From Streptomyces sp. NBC_01233 (lineage in GTDB: Bacteria; Actinomycetota; Actinomycetes; Streptomycetales; Streptomycetaceae), in contig NZ_CP108514.1 of NCBI RefSeq assembly GCF_035989305.1, forward strand, positions 2,666,501 through 2,730,500: DNA of 64,000 nucleotides. The letters run 5' to 3'. Shown in pieces: positions 28,315-36,290 of the stretch. Numbering within the stretch: position 1 is the stretch's first letter; each line of letters starts with the position of its first letter. Below the pieces are notes generated by a model that saw nothing but the letters and a program-made list of their open reading frames with translations, was not told the origin of the DNA and made no database searches. The translations under genes were made by a program, and so were the position numbers.

Positions 28315-28836
28315 ATGGAGCAGGCACACACAGACCACGAACACCACCAGCACCACGGCGGACACGGGCACGGGCACGACGCCGGCAGCAGCTCCGGCAA
28401 GGCCGGCTGGGCCATGGCCGCCCGGGCCACCCTCCACTGCCTCACCGGATGCGCCATCGGCGAGGTGCTGGGCATGGTCATCGGCACGGCACTCGGCTGG
28501 GGGAACGTGCCCACCATGACCCTTGCGATCGTGCTGGCGTTCTTCTTCGGCTACGCCCTCACCCTGCGCGGGATACTCTCCGCCGGTGTCGACCTCCGTA
28601 CGGCCATCCGGGTGGCCCTGGCCGCCGACACCCTGTCGATCGCCGTCATGGAGCTGATCGACAACGGGGTGATCGCCCTGTGGCCCGGCGCGATGGACGC
28701 GCACCTCTCGGAGCCGCTGTTCTGGGCGGTGCTCGCGATCTCGCTCGCCGTCGCCTTCGCGGTCACGGTCCCGGTCAACAAGTGGATGATCGGCCGCGGC
28801 AAGGGTCACGCGGTCGTCCACCAGTACCACCACTGA
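28315..28836 (+). CDS. His-rich DUF4396 membrane protein, probable copper handling
   Basis: 173 aa. The first 22 residues contain ten His (HTDHEHHQHHGGHGHGHD), and the C-terminus ends HAVVHQYHH. Between them lie about four membrane helices of DUF4396 (LTGCAIGEVLGMVIG, MTLAIVLAFFFGYALTL, and so on). H41-C42 with C46 adds a possible metal site in the first helix. ATG at 28315 has an AGGGGG site. A CsoR-like operator overlaps its promoter. A role in copper binding or efflux is inferred from the operator and the His clusters; DUF4396 has no proven activity that I know. Confidence 0.88.
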   Translation: MEQAHTDHEHHQHHGGHGHGHDAGSSSGKAGWAMAARATLHCLTGCAIGEVLGMVIGTALGWGNVPTMTLAIVLAFFFGYALTLRGILSAGVDLRTAIRVALAADTLSIAVMELIDNGVIALWPGAMDAHLSEPLFWAVLAISLAVAFAVTVPVNKWMIGRGKGHAVVHQYHH

Positions 28837-28850
28837 GGGCCGGACGCCCC

Positions 28851-29483
28851 CTACAACTCGGGGCCGTCCCCCGGCTCCTCCTGGTACGAGTAGCGCTGCT
28901 CGCGCCAGGGGTCGCCGATGTTGTGGTAGCCGCGCTCCTCCCAGAAGCCGCGGCGGTCGGCGGTCATGTACTCGACGCCGCGGACCCACTTGGGGCCCTT
29001 CCACGCGTACAGGTGCGGGACCACGAGCCGCACGGGGAAACCGTGCTCGGCGGTGAGGAGTTCACCGCCCTGGTGGGTGGCGAAGACGGTCCGCTCGGAT
29101 GCGAAGTCGGCTAGCCGCAAGTTGGAGCTGAAGCCGTACTCGGCCCACACCATCACGTGCGTGACCTGCGGCGCGGGCGGCGCCAGGGCCAGGATCTCGC
29201 GGGCGAGCACACCGCCCCATTCGGCGCCCTGCATGCTGAACTTGGTGACGCAGTGCAGGTCCGCCACGACGGAGTCGAACGGCAGGGCCGTGAACTCCTC
29301 GTGGTTCCAGCAGTGCTTGTCCCCGTCGGCCGTCGCGCCGAAGACCCGGAACTCCCAGCGGTCCGGCTTGAACTTGGGCACGGGCCCGTAATGGGTGACC
29401 GGCCAGCCCCTCTGCAGCCGCTGCCCCGGTGGAAGCTCCAGCGGCTCTGCTCCCGGAGATTCCCGGCTTTCCGGCTGACCCAT
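28851..29483 (-). CDS. Sulfite oxidase-like molybdopterin oxidoreductase
   Basis: A 210-aa member of the sulfite oxidase fold family, cytoplasmic by lack of a signal peptide. The molybdenum-ligand Cys is in VVADLHCVTKFSMQGAEWGG; FPVRLVVPHLYAWKGPKWVRGVEYM and the closing WEERGYHNIGDPWREQRY are family blocks. The electron acceptor and substrate are unknown, and there is no heme domain or membrane partner nearby. It converges with the DUF4396 gene, 14 nt apart. ATG at 29483 has only a weak, too-close GGAG. Confidence 0.9.
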   Translation of the reverse strand: MGQPESRESPGAEPLELPPGQRLQRGWPVTHYGPVPKFKPDRWEFRVFGATADGDKHCWNHEEFTALPFDSVVADLHCVTKFSMQGAEWGGVLAREILALAPPAPQVTHVMVWAEYGFSSNLRLADFASERTVFATHQGGELLTAEHGFPVRLVVPHLYAWKGPKWVRGVEYMTADRRGFWEERGYHNIGDPWREQRYSYQEEPGDGPEL

Positions 29484-29685
29484 GACTCCATGGTGACAGA
29501 CTGGGCGGGGTGGTCATGACCAGGTCTGGACCGATTCGGGCAAGTCACGGCAACTCCCACTAAGGAGGCACTTACTGGACGGCCTCCGGCGGCAGTGCAA
29601 GGATGCGCGCAGATCCCCCAGTGAGCACTGGGAGGTACCCCCAGCCCCGTCACGTAACTGACATTGCCTGGAAGGAGCCTCTGCG

Positions 29686-30162
29686 ATGCAGGGCGACCCC
29701 GAGGTCCTTGAGTTTCTGAACGAGCAGCTGACCGGCGAGCTGACGGCCATCAATCAGTACTGGCTGCACTACCGCATCCAGGACAACAAGGGCTGGACCA
29801 AGCTCGCCAAGTACACGCGTGAAGAATCCATCGACGAGATGAAGCACGCGGACAAGATCACCGAGCGCATCCTGATGCTCGACGGTCTTCCGAACTACCA
29901 GCGGCTCTTCCACGTGCGCGTCGGGCAGACGCTCACGGAGATGTTCCAGGCGGACCGCCAGGTCGAGGTCGAGGCCATCGACCGGCTCAAGCGCGGCATC
30001 GAGGTCATGCGCGGCAAGGGCGACATCACCTCGGCCCGTCTCTTCGAGGAGATCCTGGAGGACGAGGAGCACCACATCGACTACCTCGACACCCAGCTGG
30101 AGCTCATCGAGTCGCTGGGCGAGCCGCTCTACATCGCGCAGCTGATCGAGCAGCCGAGCTAG
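29686..30162 (+). CDS. bfr: Bfr, bacterioferritin
   Basis: A 158-aa iron-storage protein forming 24-mers. The heme ligand Met52 (EESIDEMKHADK) and the dinuclear ferroxidase ligands Glu18, Glu51, His54, Glu94, Glu127 and His130 are all in place, so both heme binding and iron oxidation are expected. ATG at 29686 has AAGGAG upstream. A short CCCAGTG/CACTGGG stem lies about 60 nt before the gene. The partner ferredoxin gene bfd is convergent, next door. Confidence 0.97.
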   Translation: MQGDPEVLEFLNEQLTGELTAINQYWLHYRIQDNKGWTKLAKYTREESIDEMKHADKITERILMLDGLPNYQRLFHVRVGQTLTEMFQADRQVEVEAIDRLKRGIEVMRGKGDITSARLFEEILEDEEHHIDYLDTQLELIESLGEPLYIAQLIEQPS

Positions 30163-30219
30163 CAGCCCGTCCGTCCCCGTCGCCCGCCGTTCCGGGGCCG
30201 ACCGGTCCCACCGGGCCGA

Positions 30220-30477
30220 TCAGGCCGCTTCCGCCATTGCGGGCGAACGTGCCGGCTCCGTCGCCGCGGCGAGCACGACCGCCGCGTCACCCTTCTCCAG
30301 CAGTTCCCGGCGCGGGCAGGCGCCACGGCCGAGGATGCCCTGGATGGTGCGCACGCAGGAGCCGCAGTCGGTGCCGGCCTTGGTGGCCGAGGCGATCTGG
30401 CGCGGGGTGCAGGCCCCGGCGGCCGCGTGGTCCTTGACCTGCTTGTCGGTGATCCCGAAGCAAGAGCAGACGTACAC
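30220..30477 (-). CDS. bfd: Bfd, bacterioferritin-associated [2Fe-2S] ferredoxin
   Basis: 85 aa. VYVCSCFGITDKQ and, about 35 residues later, GTDCGSC give the four Cys of the BFD-type [2Fe-2S] cluster (CxC...CxxC). A poorly conserved Ala-rich tail follows. In other bacteria Bfd reduces bacterioferritin to release stored iron. GTG at 30477 has a strong GGGAGG site; an upstream in-frame start (30516) would bury it. Two iron-box-like operators lie in the promoter, matching expression when iron is scarce. Confidence 0.94.
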   Translation of the reverse strand: MYVCSCFGITDKQVKDHAAAGACTPRQIASATKAGTDCGSCVRTIQGILGRGACPRRELLEKGDAAVVLAAATEPARSPAMAEAA

Positions 30478-30522
30478 GCGGTTCACCTCCCTGGGCGGAA
30501 TGGTTCGACGAGCCATCCCCTA

Positions 30523-30541
30523 TTCGGTGAGGCTTACCTAA
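30523..30541. promoter_or_regulatory. Iron box (DmdR1/IdeR-type), proximal to bfd
   Basis: TTCGGTGAGGCTTACCTAA matches the 19-bp iron-box consensus for DtxR-family repressors at 16 positions. It lies 46 nt upstream of the bfd start codon. A bound Fe-repressor would close the promoter when iron is plentiful. Confidence 0.8.
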
Positions 30542-30548
30542 CCGTACC

Positions 30549-30567
30549 CAAAGTTAGGGTGACCTAA
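30549..30567. promoter_or_regulatory. Second, weaker iron box upstream of bfd
   Basis: CAAAGTTAGGGTGACCTAA matches the iron-box consensus at 14 of 19 positions, with the right half (TTAGGGTGACCTAA) close to perfect. Its start is 26 bp from the start of the first box, so two repressor dimers could bind side by side. Confidence 0.6.
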
Positions 30568-30581
30568 AAGCCCTGGATACA

Positions 30582-30620
30582 ACTGTGGGGCGCGGATCAC
30601 ATCGATCCGCGCCCCACAGT
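30582..30620. terminator. Terminator hairpin of the DAHP synthase gene
   Basis: A perfect 17-bp stem (ACTGTGGGGCGCGGATC, arms 30582-30598 and 30604-30620) has a 5-nt loop and lies 24 nt after the DAHP synthase stop on the minus strand. It separates that gene from the bfd promoter. Confidence 0.88.
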
Positions 30621-30643
30621 CGTAGGAAGGTACTGGTTGATCC

Positions 30644-31999
30644 TTACTGGTCGCGGTACATCTCGGCGACCAGGAACGCCAGGTCCAGGGACTGGCTGCG
30701 GTTGAGCCGCGGGTCGCAGGCCGTCTCGTAGCGCTGGTGCAGGTCGTCGACGAAGATCTCGTCGCCGCCGCCCACGCACTCGGTGACGTCGTCACCGGTG
30801 AGCTCGACGTGGATGCCGCCCGGGTGGGTGCCGAGGCTCTTGTGGACCTCGAAGAAGCCCTTGACCTCGTCGAGCACGTCGTCGAAACGGCGCGTCTTGT
30901 GGCCGGAGGCCGCCTCGAAGGTGTTGCCGTGCATCGGGTCGGTGACCCAGCCGACGACCGCGCCGGAGGCGGTGACCTTCTCGACCAGCTCGGGGAGCTT
31001 GTCGCGGACCTTGTCGGCGCCCATGCGGACGACGAACGTCAGCCGGCCCGGCTCGCGCTCGGGGTCCAGGCGGTCGATGTACGTCAGCGCCTCGTCCACC
31101 GTGGTGGTGGGGCCGAGCTTGACGCCGATCGGGTTGGCGATCTGCGAGCAGAACTCGATGTGCGCGTGGTCCAGCTGGCGGGTGCGCTCACCGATCCAGA
31201 CCATGTGGCCGGAGGTGTCGTACAGCTTGCCGGTACGCGAGTCGGTGCGGGTCAGCGCGCCCTCGTAGTCGAGCAGCAGCGCCTCGTGGGAGGCGTAGAA
31301 CTCGACGGCCTTGAACTCGGCCGGGTCGGTGCCGCACGCCTTCATGAAGTTCAGCGCGTTGTCGATCTCCCGCGCCAGCTGCTCGTACCGCTGACCGGAC
31401 GGGGAGGACTTCACGAAGTCCTGGTTCCAGGCGTGCACCTGGCGCAGGTCGGCGTAACCACCGGTGGTGAAGGCGCGCACCAGGTTGAGCGTGGAGGCGG
31501 AGGCGTTGTACATGCGCTTCAGCCGCTCGGGGTCCGGGATCCGGGCCTCTTCGGTGAAGGCGAAGCCGTTGACGGAGTCGCCGCGGTAGGTCGGCAGGGT
31601 GACGCCGTCGCGGGTCTCGGTGTCCTTGGAGCGCGGCTTGGAGTACTGGCCCGCGATGCGGCCGACCTTGACGACCGGCACGGAGGCCGCGTACGTCAGT
31701 ACGGCACTCATCTGGAGCAGCGTCTTCAGCTTGGCTCGGATGTGTTCGGCGGACACGCCGTCGAAGGCCTCGGCACAGTCGCCGCCCTGGAGGAGGAACG
31801 CCTCGCCCTTGGCGACGGCTCCCAGACGGGCACGCAGCTGGTCGCATTCGCCCGCGAAAACGAGCGGAGGATACGACTCGAGGTCCGCGACGACAGCGCG
31901 CAGAGCCTCGGCATCGGGGTACGAAGGCTGCTGCGCCGCGGGAAGGTCTCGCCAGGTCGCCTTGGCGGCGGGGGCTTGGGTTTCAGCGTTCACGGTCAC
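30644..31999 (-). CDS. aroH: Class II DAHP synthase (first shikimate-pathway step)
   Basis: 451 aa; condenses phosphoenolpyruvate and erythrose 4-phosphate. Plant/actinobacterial type II blocks are present: WRDLPAAQQPSYPD, LVFAGECDQLR, FLLQGGDCAEAF, KVGRIAGQYSKPRS, PTYRGDSVNGF, SHEALLLDYEGALTR, GIHVELTGDDVTECVGGG and YETACDPRLNRSQSLDLAF. GTG at 31999 gives the N-terminus TVNAET; GTG at 31993 has the better-spaced GAGG, and GTG at 32008 is also possible. It is divergent from the Trp-attenuated trpE fusion, placing the first common step and the Trp branch-point enzyme back to back. Confidence 0.94.
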   Translation of the reverse strand: MTVNAETQAPAAKATWRDLPAAQQPSYPDAEALRAVVADLESYPPLVFAGECDQLRARLGAVAKGEAFLLQGGDCAEAFDGVSAEHIRAKLKTLLQMSAVLTYAASVPVVKVGRIAGQYSKPRSKDTETRDGVTLPTYRGDSVNGFAFTEEARIPDPERLKRMYNASASTLNLVRAFTTGGYADLRQVHAWNQDFVKSSPSGQRYEQLAREIDNALNFMKACGTDPAEFKAVEFYASHEALLLDYEGALTRTDSRTGKLYDTSGHMVWIGERTRQLDHAHIEFCSQIANPIGVKLGPTTTVDEALTYIDRLDPEREPGRLTFVVRMGADKVRDKLPELVEKVTASGAVVGWVTDPMHGNTFEAASGHKTRRFDDVLDEVKGFFEVHKSLGTHPGGIHVELTGDDVTECVGGGDEIFVDDLHQRYETACDPRLNRSQSLDLAFLVAEMYRDQ

Positions 32000-32164
32000 C
32001 TCGTACACATTACGGCGTCATACGTCTCATCCCGCCCTCCGCCCACAACGTGAGACGGTCCCGCTCGAAGGCAGGGGGACCCCAACGGAACGGAATCCAT
32101 GGTTCAGCCCACGCCGTGAGACGGATCCGGCGCCGCGGGCCCCCGCTGGGCTAGGGTGCCTCCC

Positions 32165-32233
32165 ATGTACGCGCACACGAACCAGAACTGGTGGTGGCCC
32201 GCTCCCGGCGGCCCACTTCTCGCGCGTACCTAG
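32165..32233 (+). CDS. trpL: Trp leader peptide (three tandem Trp codons)
   Basis: ATG at 32165 opens a 22-codon frame ending TAG: M-Y-A-H-T-N-Q-N-W-W-W-P-A-P-G-G, then P-L-L-A-R-T. Three consecutive TGG codons are far above chance and are the mark of a trp attenuator peptide. TAGGGT (32152-32157) lies 7 nt before the ATG, so the leader itself is probably translated from a leaderless mRNA. A terminator follows 18 nt after the stop. Confidence 0.93.
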   Translation: MYAHTNQNWWWPAPGGPLLART

Positions 32234-32251
32234 AAGACACGCAACGACGCG

Positions 32252-32275
32252 AAGGCCGCCCCGAGGGGCGGCCTT
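32252..32275 (+). terminator. Trp attenuator terminator
   Basis: A 10-bp stem AAGGCCGCCC / GGGCGGCCTT (32252-32261 and 32266-32275) has a CGAG loop, flanked by an outer ACACGC/GCGTGT pair and followed by TGTTCTCC. It lies between the leader peptide and trpE. Ribosome stalling at the Trp codons should favour an alternative fold that frees trpE transcription. Confidence 0.88.
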
Positions 32276-32327
32276 GCGTGTTCTCCGACGCGGGCGCCGC
32301 TCCTCCCACCGGAAGGACGCCCCGCCC

Positions 32328-34232
32328 ATGGACCCCCGGCACCCGAACCGACCGAGCCGGCTCAGCCGCCTGCTCGACGACTCCTGCCCGCCGTTCGCCC
32401 TGCTGCGCCGGCGGACCCCCGGCCGCGACCACGACACCGTCGAGGTGCTGATCGGCGCGGTCCACGAGGCCGAACACCTCGCCGACCTGCCCGTCCGTGA
32501 GCTGCCCACCCTCGCCCTCGTCCCCTTCCGGCAGATCCGGGAGCGCGGATTCGACGTACGCGACGACGGCACGCCGCTGAGCGTGCTGGCCGCCGAGGAG
32601 GCGTACGAGATCCCGCTCGCCGAGGCGCTGGCCGCGCTGCCCGCGCACGAGGTGCGGGTCGAGGGCGGCGGCTTCGACGTCCCCGACGCGGAGTACGCGG
32701 CCACGGTCGAGCGGGTCATCGAGGACGAGATCGGCCGCGGGGAGGGCGCGAACTTCGTCATCCGGCGGACCTACGAGGGCCGGATCGACGGCTTCGGCCG
32801 GGCCGACGCGCTGGCGTTGTTCCGGCGGCTGCTGCTGGGCGAGCGCGGCGCGTACTGGACGTACGTCGTCCACACCGGGGAGCGGACGCTGGTCGGGCCG
32901 AGCCCCGAGGTGCACGTGCGGATGTCCGGGGGCACGGTCGTGATGAACCCGATCAGCGGGACGTACCGCCACCCGGCCGGGGGACCCACCGTGGACTCCC
33001 TCCTCGCCTTCCTCGGCGACCGCAAGGAGACCGAGGAACTGTCGATGGTCGTCGACGAGGAACTCAAGATGATGTGCACCGTCGGCGACCGCGGCGGAGT
33101 CGTCGTCGGACCGCGGCTGAAGGAGATGTCCCACCTCGCGCACACCGAGTACGAGCTGCGGGGGCGCTCCTCGCTGGACGTGCGGGAGGTGCTGCGGGAG
33201 ACGATGTTCGCGGCGACGGTCACCGGCTCGCCGGTGCAGAACGCCTGCCGGGTCATCGAGCGGTACGAGAGCGGGGGCCGCGGCTATTACGCGGGGGCCC
33301 TGGCCCTGCTCGGCCAGGACGCGGCCGGGGCGCAGACCCTCGACTCCCCCATCCTGATCCGCACCGCCGACATCGCCCCGGACGGCGCGCTGCGGGTGCC
33401 GGTCGGCGCCACGCTCGTGCGGCACTCCGATCCGGCGGGCGAGGTCGCGGAGACGCACGCGAAGGCGGCGGGGGTGCTGGCGGCGCTCGGGGTACGGCCG
33501 GCCGCGCCCCGGCCGTCCTCCGAGGGGGCGCGGCTCGCGGACCACCCGCGGGTACGGGCGGCCCTCGCGGCCCGGCGCTCGGACCTGGCCCCCTTCTGGC
33601 TGCGCATGCAGGAGCGGCCCTCCTCCCTGACCGGCCACGCGCTGGTGGTGGACGGCGAGGACACCTTCACGGCGATGCTGGCGCACGTCCTGCGGGTGGC
33701 CGGGCTGGAGGTGACCGTACGCCGCTACGACGATCCGGGGCTGCGGGCGGCGGCCCTGTCCTGGGAGGGTCCGATCGTCCTGGGCCCCGGCCCCGGCAAC
33801 CCGGCGGATGCCTCGGACCCCAAGATGCGGATGCTGCGCGCGCTGGCCGCGGAACTGTTGGAAGGGCACCGGCACGGGCTGGTCGGGGTCTGCCTGGGGC
33901 ACGAGCTGCTGGCGGCCGAGCTGGGACTGCCGCTGATCCGCAAGGCGGAGCCGGCGCAGGGGGCGCAGGTCCGGATCGACCTGTTCGGGGCGCAGGAGGT
34001 GGTGGGCTTCTACAACACGTACACGGCGCACTGCGACGAGGCGCTGGCCGCTCGGCTCGCCGTGGACGGGGTGGAGGTGGCCCGCGATCCGGTGACGGGC
34101 GAGGTCCATGCCCTTCGCTCGGCGGCGGGCTTCGCGGGGGTCCAGTTCCACCCGGAGTCGGTGCTCAGCCTGCGCGGCGCGGACCTGCTGCGCGAGCTCC
34201 TGACCGGCGTGACGACCCCCGCCCCGGCGTAG
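32328..34232 (+). CDS. trpE: Anthranilate synthase, fused TrpE-TrpG
   Basis: 634 aa. Residues 1 to about 410 are the chorismate-utilising TrpE domain (FVIRRTYEGRI, VGPSPEVHVRMSGGTVVMNPISGTYRHP, DEELKMMCTVGDRGG). Residues about 425-634 are a class I glutamine amidotransferase, with LGPGPGNP, nucleophile Cys522 in GVCLGHE, and the His608/Glu610 pair in FHPES. It makes anthranilate from chorismate and glutamine. Phenazine-type PhzE has the same layout, but the Trp leader upstream points to tryptophan synthesis. The ATG has GGAAGGA upstream. Confidence 0.92.
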   Translation: MDPRHPNRPSRLSRLLDDSCPPFALLRRRTPGRDHDTVEVLIGAVHEAEHLADLPVRELPTLALVPFRQIRERGFDVRDDGTPLSVLAAEEAYEIPLAEALAALPAHEVRVEGGGFDVPDAEYAATVERVIEDEIGRGEGANFVIRRTYEGRIDGFGRADALALFRRLLLGERGAYWTYVVHTGERTLVGPSPEVHVRMSGGTVVMNPISGTYRHPAGGPTVDSLLAFLGDRKETEELSMVVDEELKMMCTVGDRGGVVVGPRLKEMSHLAHTEYELRGRSSLDVREVLRETMFAATVTGSPVQNACRVIERYESGGRGYYAGALALLGQDAAGAQTLDSPILIRTADIAPDGALRVPVGATLVRHSDPAGEVAETHAKAAGVLAALGVRPAAPRPSSEGARLADHPRVRAALAARRSDLAPFWLRMQERPSSLTGHALVVDGEDTFTAMLAHVLRVAGLEVTVRRYDDPGLRAAALSWEGPIVLGPGPGNPADASDPKMRMLRALAAELLEGHRHGLVGVCLGHELLAAELGLPLIRKAEPAQGAQVRIDLFGAQEVVGFYNTYTAHCDEALAARLAVDGVEVARDPVTGEVHALRSAAGFAGVQFHPESVLSLRGADLLRELLTGVTTPAPA

Positions 34233-34254
34233 CCGCCGGCCGCCGCTGCGCGGA

Positions 34255-34335
34255 GCGGTTCCCCCCGCCCCGCCCCTTCCCGAAACCGGGCCCTGCCCGG
34301 ACCCGGTCCTCAAACGCCGGACGGACTGAAAGATC
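34255..34335. repeat. GC-rich intergenic repeat after trpE
   Basis: CCCCGCCCCGCCCCTTCCCG and CCTCAAACGCCGGACGGACTGAAAG (about 34309-34333) belong to the two repeat families seen between genes across this window. They fill the gap between the convergent trpE and pfkA genes. Confidence 0.6.
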
Positions 34336-34418
34336 CGGCCTCGTCTGCTCCGTACGTCACACCATGGGCCGTTCGTCACCGTACGGCCCATGGTTGCGCG
34401 TCGCCGCTCAGCCGGAGC

Positions 34419-35447
34419 TCAGCCGAAGAAGACCCCTACCTCCTTGTAGAGCGCGGGGTCCACCGTCTTCAGCTTCGCCGTCGCCTCCGCGATCGGGACC
34501 CGGACGATGTCCGTCCCCTTGAGCGCGACCATCTTGCCGAAGTCCCCGTCGTGCACCGCGTCGATGGCATGCAGCCCGAACCGGGTCGCCAGCCACCGGT
34601 CGAAGGCGCTGGGCGTGCCGCCCCGCTGGATGTGCCCGAGCACGGTCGTACGGGCCTCCTTGCCGGTCCGCGCCTCGATCTCCTTGGCCAGCCACTCGCC
34701 CACGCCCGACAGCCGGACGTGCCCGAAGGAGTCCTTGGTGGCGTCCTTCAGGACCAGGTCCCCGTCCTTGGGCATCGCACCCTCGGCGACCACGACGATC
34801 GGGGCGTAGCTCGCCTTGAAGCGGGAGGTCACCCAGGCGCACACCTCGTCCATGTCGAAGCGCTGCTCCGGGATGAGGATGACGTTGGCGCCGCCCGCGA
34901 GCCCCGAGTGCAGGGCGATCCAGCCGGCGTGCCGGCCCATGACCTCGACGACCAGGACGCGCATGTGCGACTCGGCCGTGGTGTGCAGCCGGTCGATGGC
35001 CTCGGTCGCGATGCCGACGGCGGTGTCGAAGCCGAAGGCGTAGTCCGTGGCGGACAGGTCGTTGTCGATGGTCTTGGGCACGCCGACGCAGGGGATGCCG
35101 TACTCCTCGTACAGCCGGGCGGCCACCCCGAGGGTGTCCTCGCCTCCGATCGCGACGAGCGCGTCCACCTCGTACTTGGCGAGGTTGTCCTTGATGTCGC
35201 GCACCCCGTTCTCCGTCTTGAACGGGTTGGTGCGCGAGGAGCCGAGGATGGTGCCGCCGCGGGGCAGGATGCCGCGGACGGCGGAGATGTCGAGCGGGAC
35301 GGTCCTCCCCTCGACCGCGCCCCGCCAGCCGTCCTTGAACCCGACGAACTCGCAGCCGTACTCCTGGGTGCCCTTGCGTACGACGGCCCTGATCACCGCG
35401 TTGAGCCCGGGGCAGTCGCCGCCACCGGTCAGCACTCCGACCTTCAT
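34419..35447 (-). CDS. pfkA: PfkA, 6-phosphofructokinase
   Basis: 342 aa; phosphorylates fructose 6-phosphate. Seen are GVLTGGGDCPGLNAVIRAV, PRGGTILGSSRTNP, AIGGEDTLG, PKTIDNDLSATDYAFGFDTA with the catalytic TIDND, and EVMGRHAGWIAL. The Gly before EDT (GGEDT) is compatible with ATP as donor, as in the Streptomyces enzymes of this group, although PPi-dependent relatives look alike. ATG at 35447 has AAGGGAG upstream. It is convergent with trpE and downstream of the macRS genes on the same strand. Confidence 0.95.
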   Translation of the reverse strand: MKVGVLTGGGDCPGLNAVIRAVVRKGTQEYGCEFVGFKDGWRGAVEGRTVPLDISAVRGILPRGGTILGSSRTNPFKTENGVRDIKDNLAKYEVDALVAIGGEDTLGVAARLYEEYGIPCVGVPKTIDNDLSATDYAFGFDTAVGIATEAIDRLHTTAESHMRVLVVEVMGRHAGWIALHSGLAGGANVILIPEQRFDMDEVCAWVTSRFKASYAPIVVVAEGAMPKDGDLVLKDATKDSFGHVRLSGVGEWLAKEIEARTGKEARTTVLGHIQRGGTPSAFDRWLATRFGLHAIDAVHDGDFGKMVALKGTDIVRVPIAEATAKLKTVDPALYKEVGVFFG

Positions 35448-35612
35448 GGAATCTCCCTTCGCCATGACGGTCACGCTAGTGGTGACGCAGGTCACAGCAA
35501 GGGTCCTGAGGGGGGCAATTCCGGTGGAATCGCGGGGCGTTGCGTACACCCGTTCACTCGTACGAGGACGTAAGTACGATCGACGGGCGGTGCGGGCCGC
35601 CCCGGACGGGGC

Positions 35613-36290
35613 CTACGCGTCGTCGAGGCCCCGCTCTATGGCGTACCGGACGAGCTCCACCCGGTTGTGCAACTGCAGCTTGCCCAGGGTGTTCTGGACG
35701 TGGTTCTGCACGGTGCGGTGGGAGATGACCAGCCGCTCCGCGATCTGCTTGTACGAGAGCCCCTTGGCGACGAGGCGCAGCACCTCGGTCTCGCGGTCGG
35801 TCAGTTGGGGTGCCTTCGGCTCGTCGGAGGCGGTCGGCACCGGGTCGGTGGCCAGCCTCCGGTACTCGCCGAGCACCAGACCGGCCAGGCCGGGGGTGAA
35901 GACCGGGTCGCCGGCCGCGGTGCGGCGGACCGCGTCGATGAGTTCCTGGGCGCCCGCGGACTTCAGCAGGTAGCCGGTCGCGCCGGACTTCACCGCCTCC
36001 AGGACGTCCGCGTGCTCACCGCTGGCGGACAGGACCAGGACGCGCAGCGCCGGGTGGGCTCCGACCAGTTCCTTGCAGACCTGCACGCCCGGCATGCCGG
36101 GCAGGTTGAGGTCGAGGACCAGGACGTCGGGGGTGACGGCGCGGGCCCGGCGTACCGCCTCGGGGCCGTCGCCGGCGGTGGCCACCACGTCGAAGCCCGC
36201 GGCGGCCAGGTCGCGGGCGACCGCGTCCCGCCACATCGGGTGGTCGTCGACGACCATCACCCTGATCTCGTGCGGTTCTTTCGTGCTCAT
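35613..36290 (-). CDS. macR: MacR-type LuxR-family response regulator
   Basis: 225 aa. The receiver domain has the acidic pair in VMVVDDHPMWRD, phospho-acceptor Asp60 (VLVLDLNLPGMPG) and Lys110 (GYLLK). The C-terminal LuxR/NarL helix-turn-helix is LTDRETEVLRLVAKGLSYKQIAERLVISHRTVQNHVQNTLGKL. Its start overlaps the kinase stop by 4 nt. By sequence type and by position beside pfkA it corresponds to MacR of S. coelicolor, which with MacS controls genes for morphogenesis and actinorhodin output. The assignment is from locus memory plus domain match. Confidence 0.88.
   Translation of the reverse strand: MSTKEPHEIRVMVVDDHPMWRDAVARDLAAAGFDVVATAGDGPEAVRRARAVTPDVLVLDLNLPGMPGVQVCKELVGAHPALRVLVLSASGEHADVLEAVKSGATGYLLKSAGAQELIDAVRRTAAGDPVFTPGLAGLVLGEYRRLATDPVPTASDEPKAPQLTDRETEVLRLVAKGLSYKQIAERLVISHRTVQNHVQNTLGKLQLHNRVELVRYAIERGLDDA

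Noticed and set aside
32328..34232. Phenazine/antibiotic PhzE-type enzyme instead of anthranilate synthase
   Set aside because: The domain layout is the same, but the Trp-codon leader and terminator directly upstream fit tryptophan synthesis, and no other secondary-metabolism gene is nearby.
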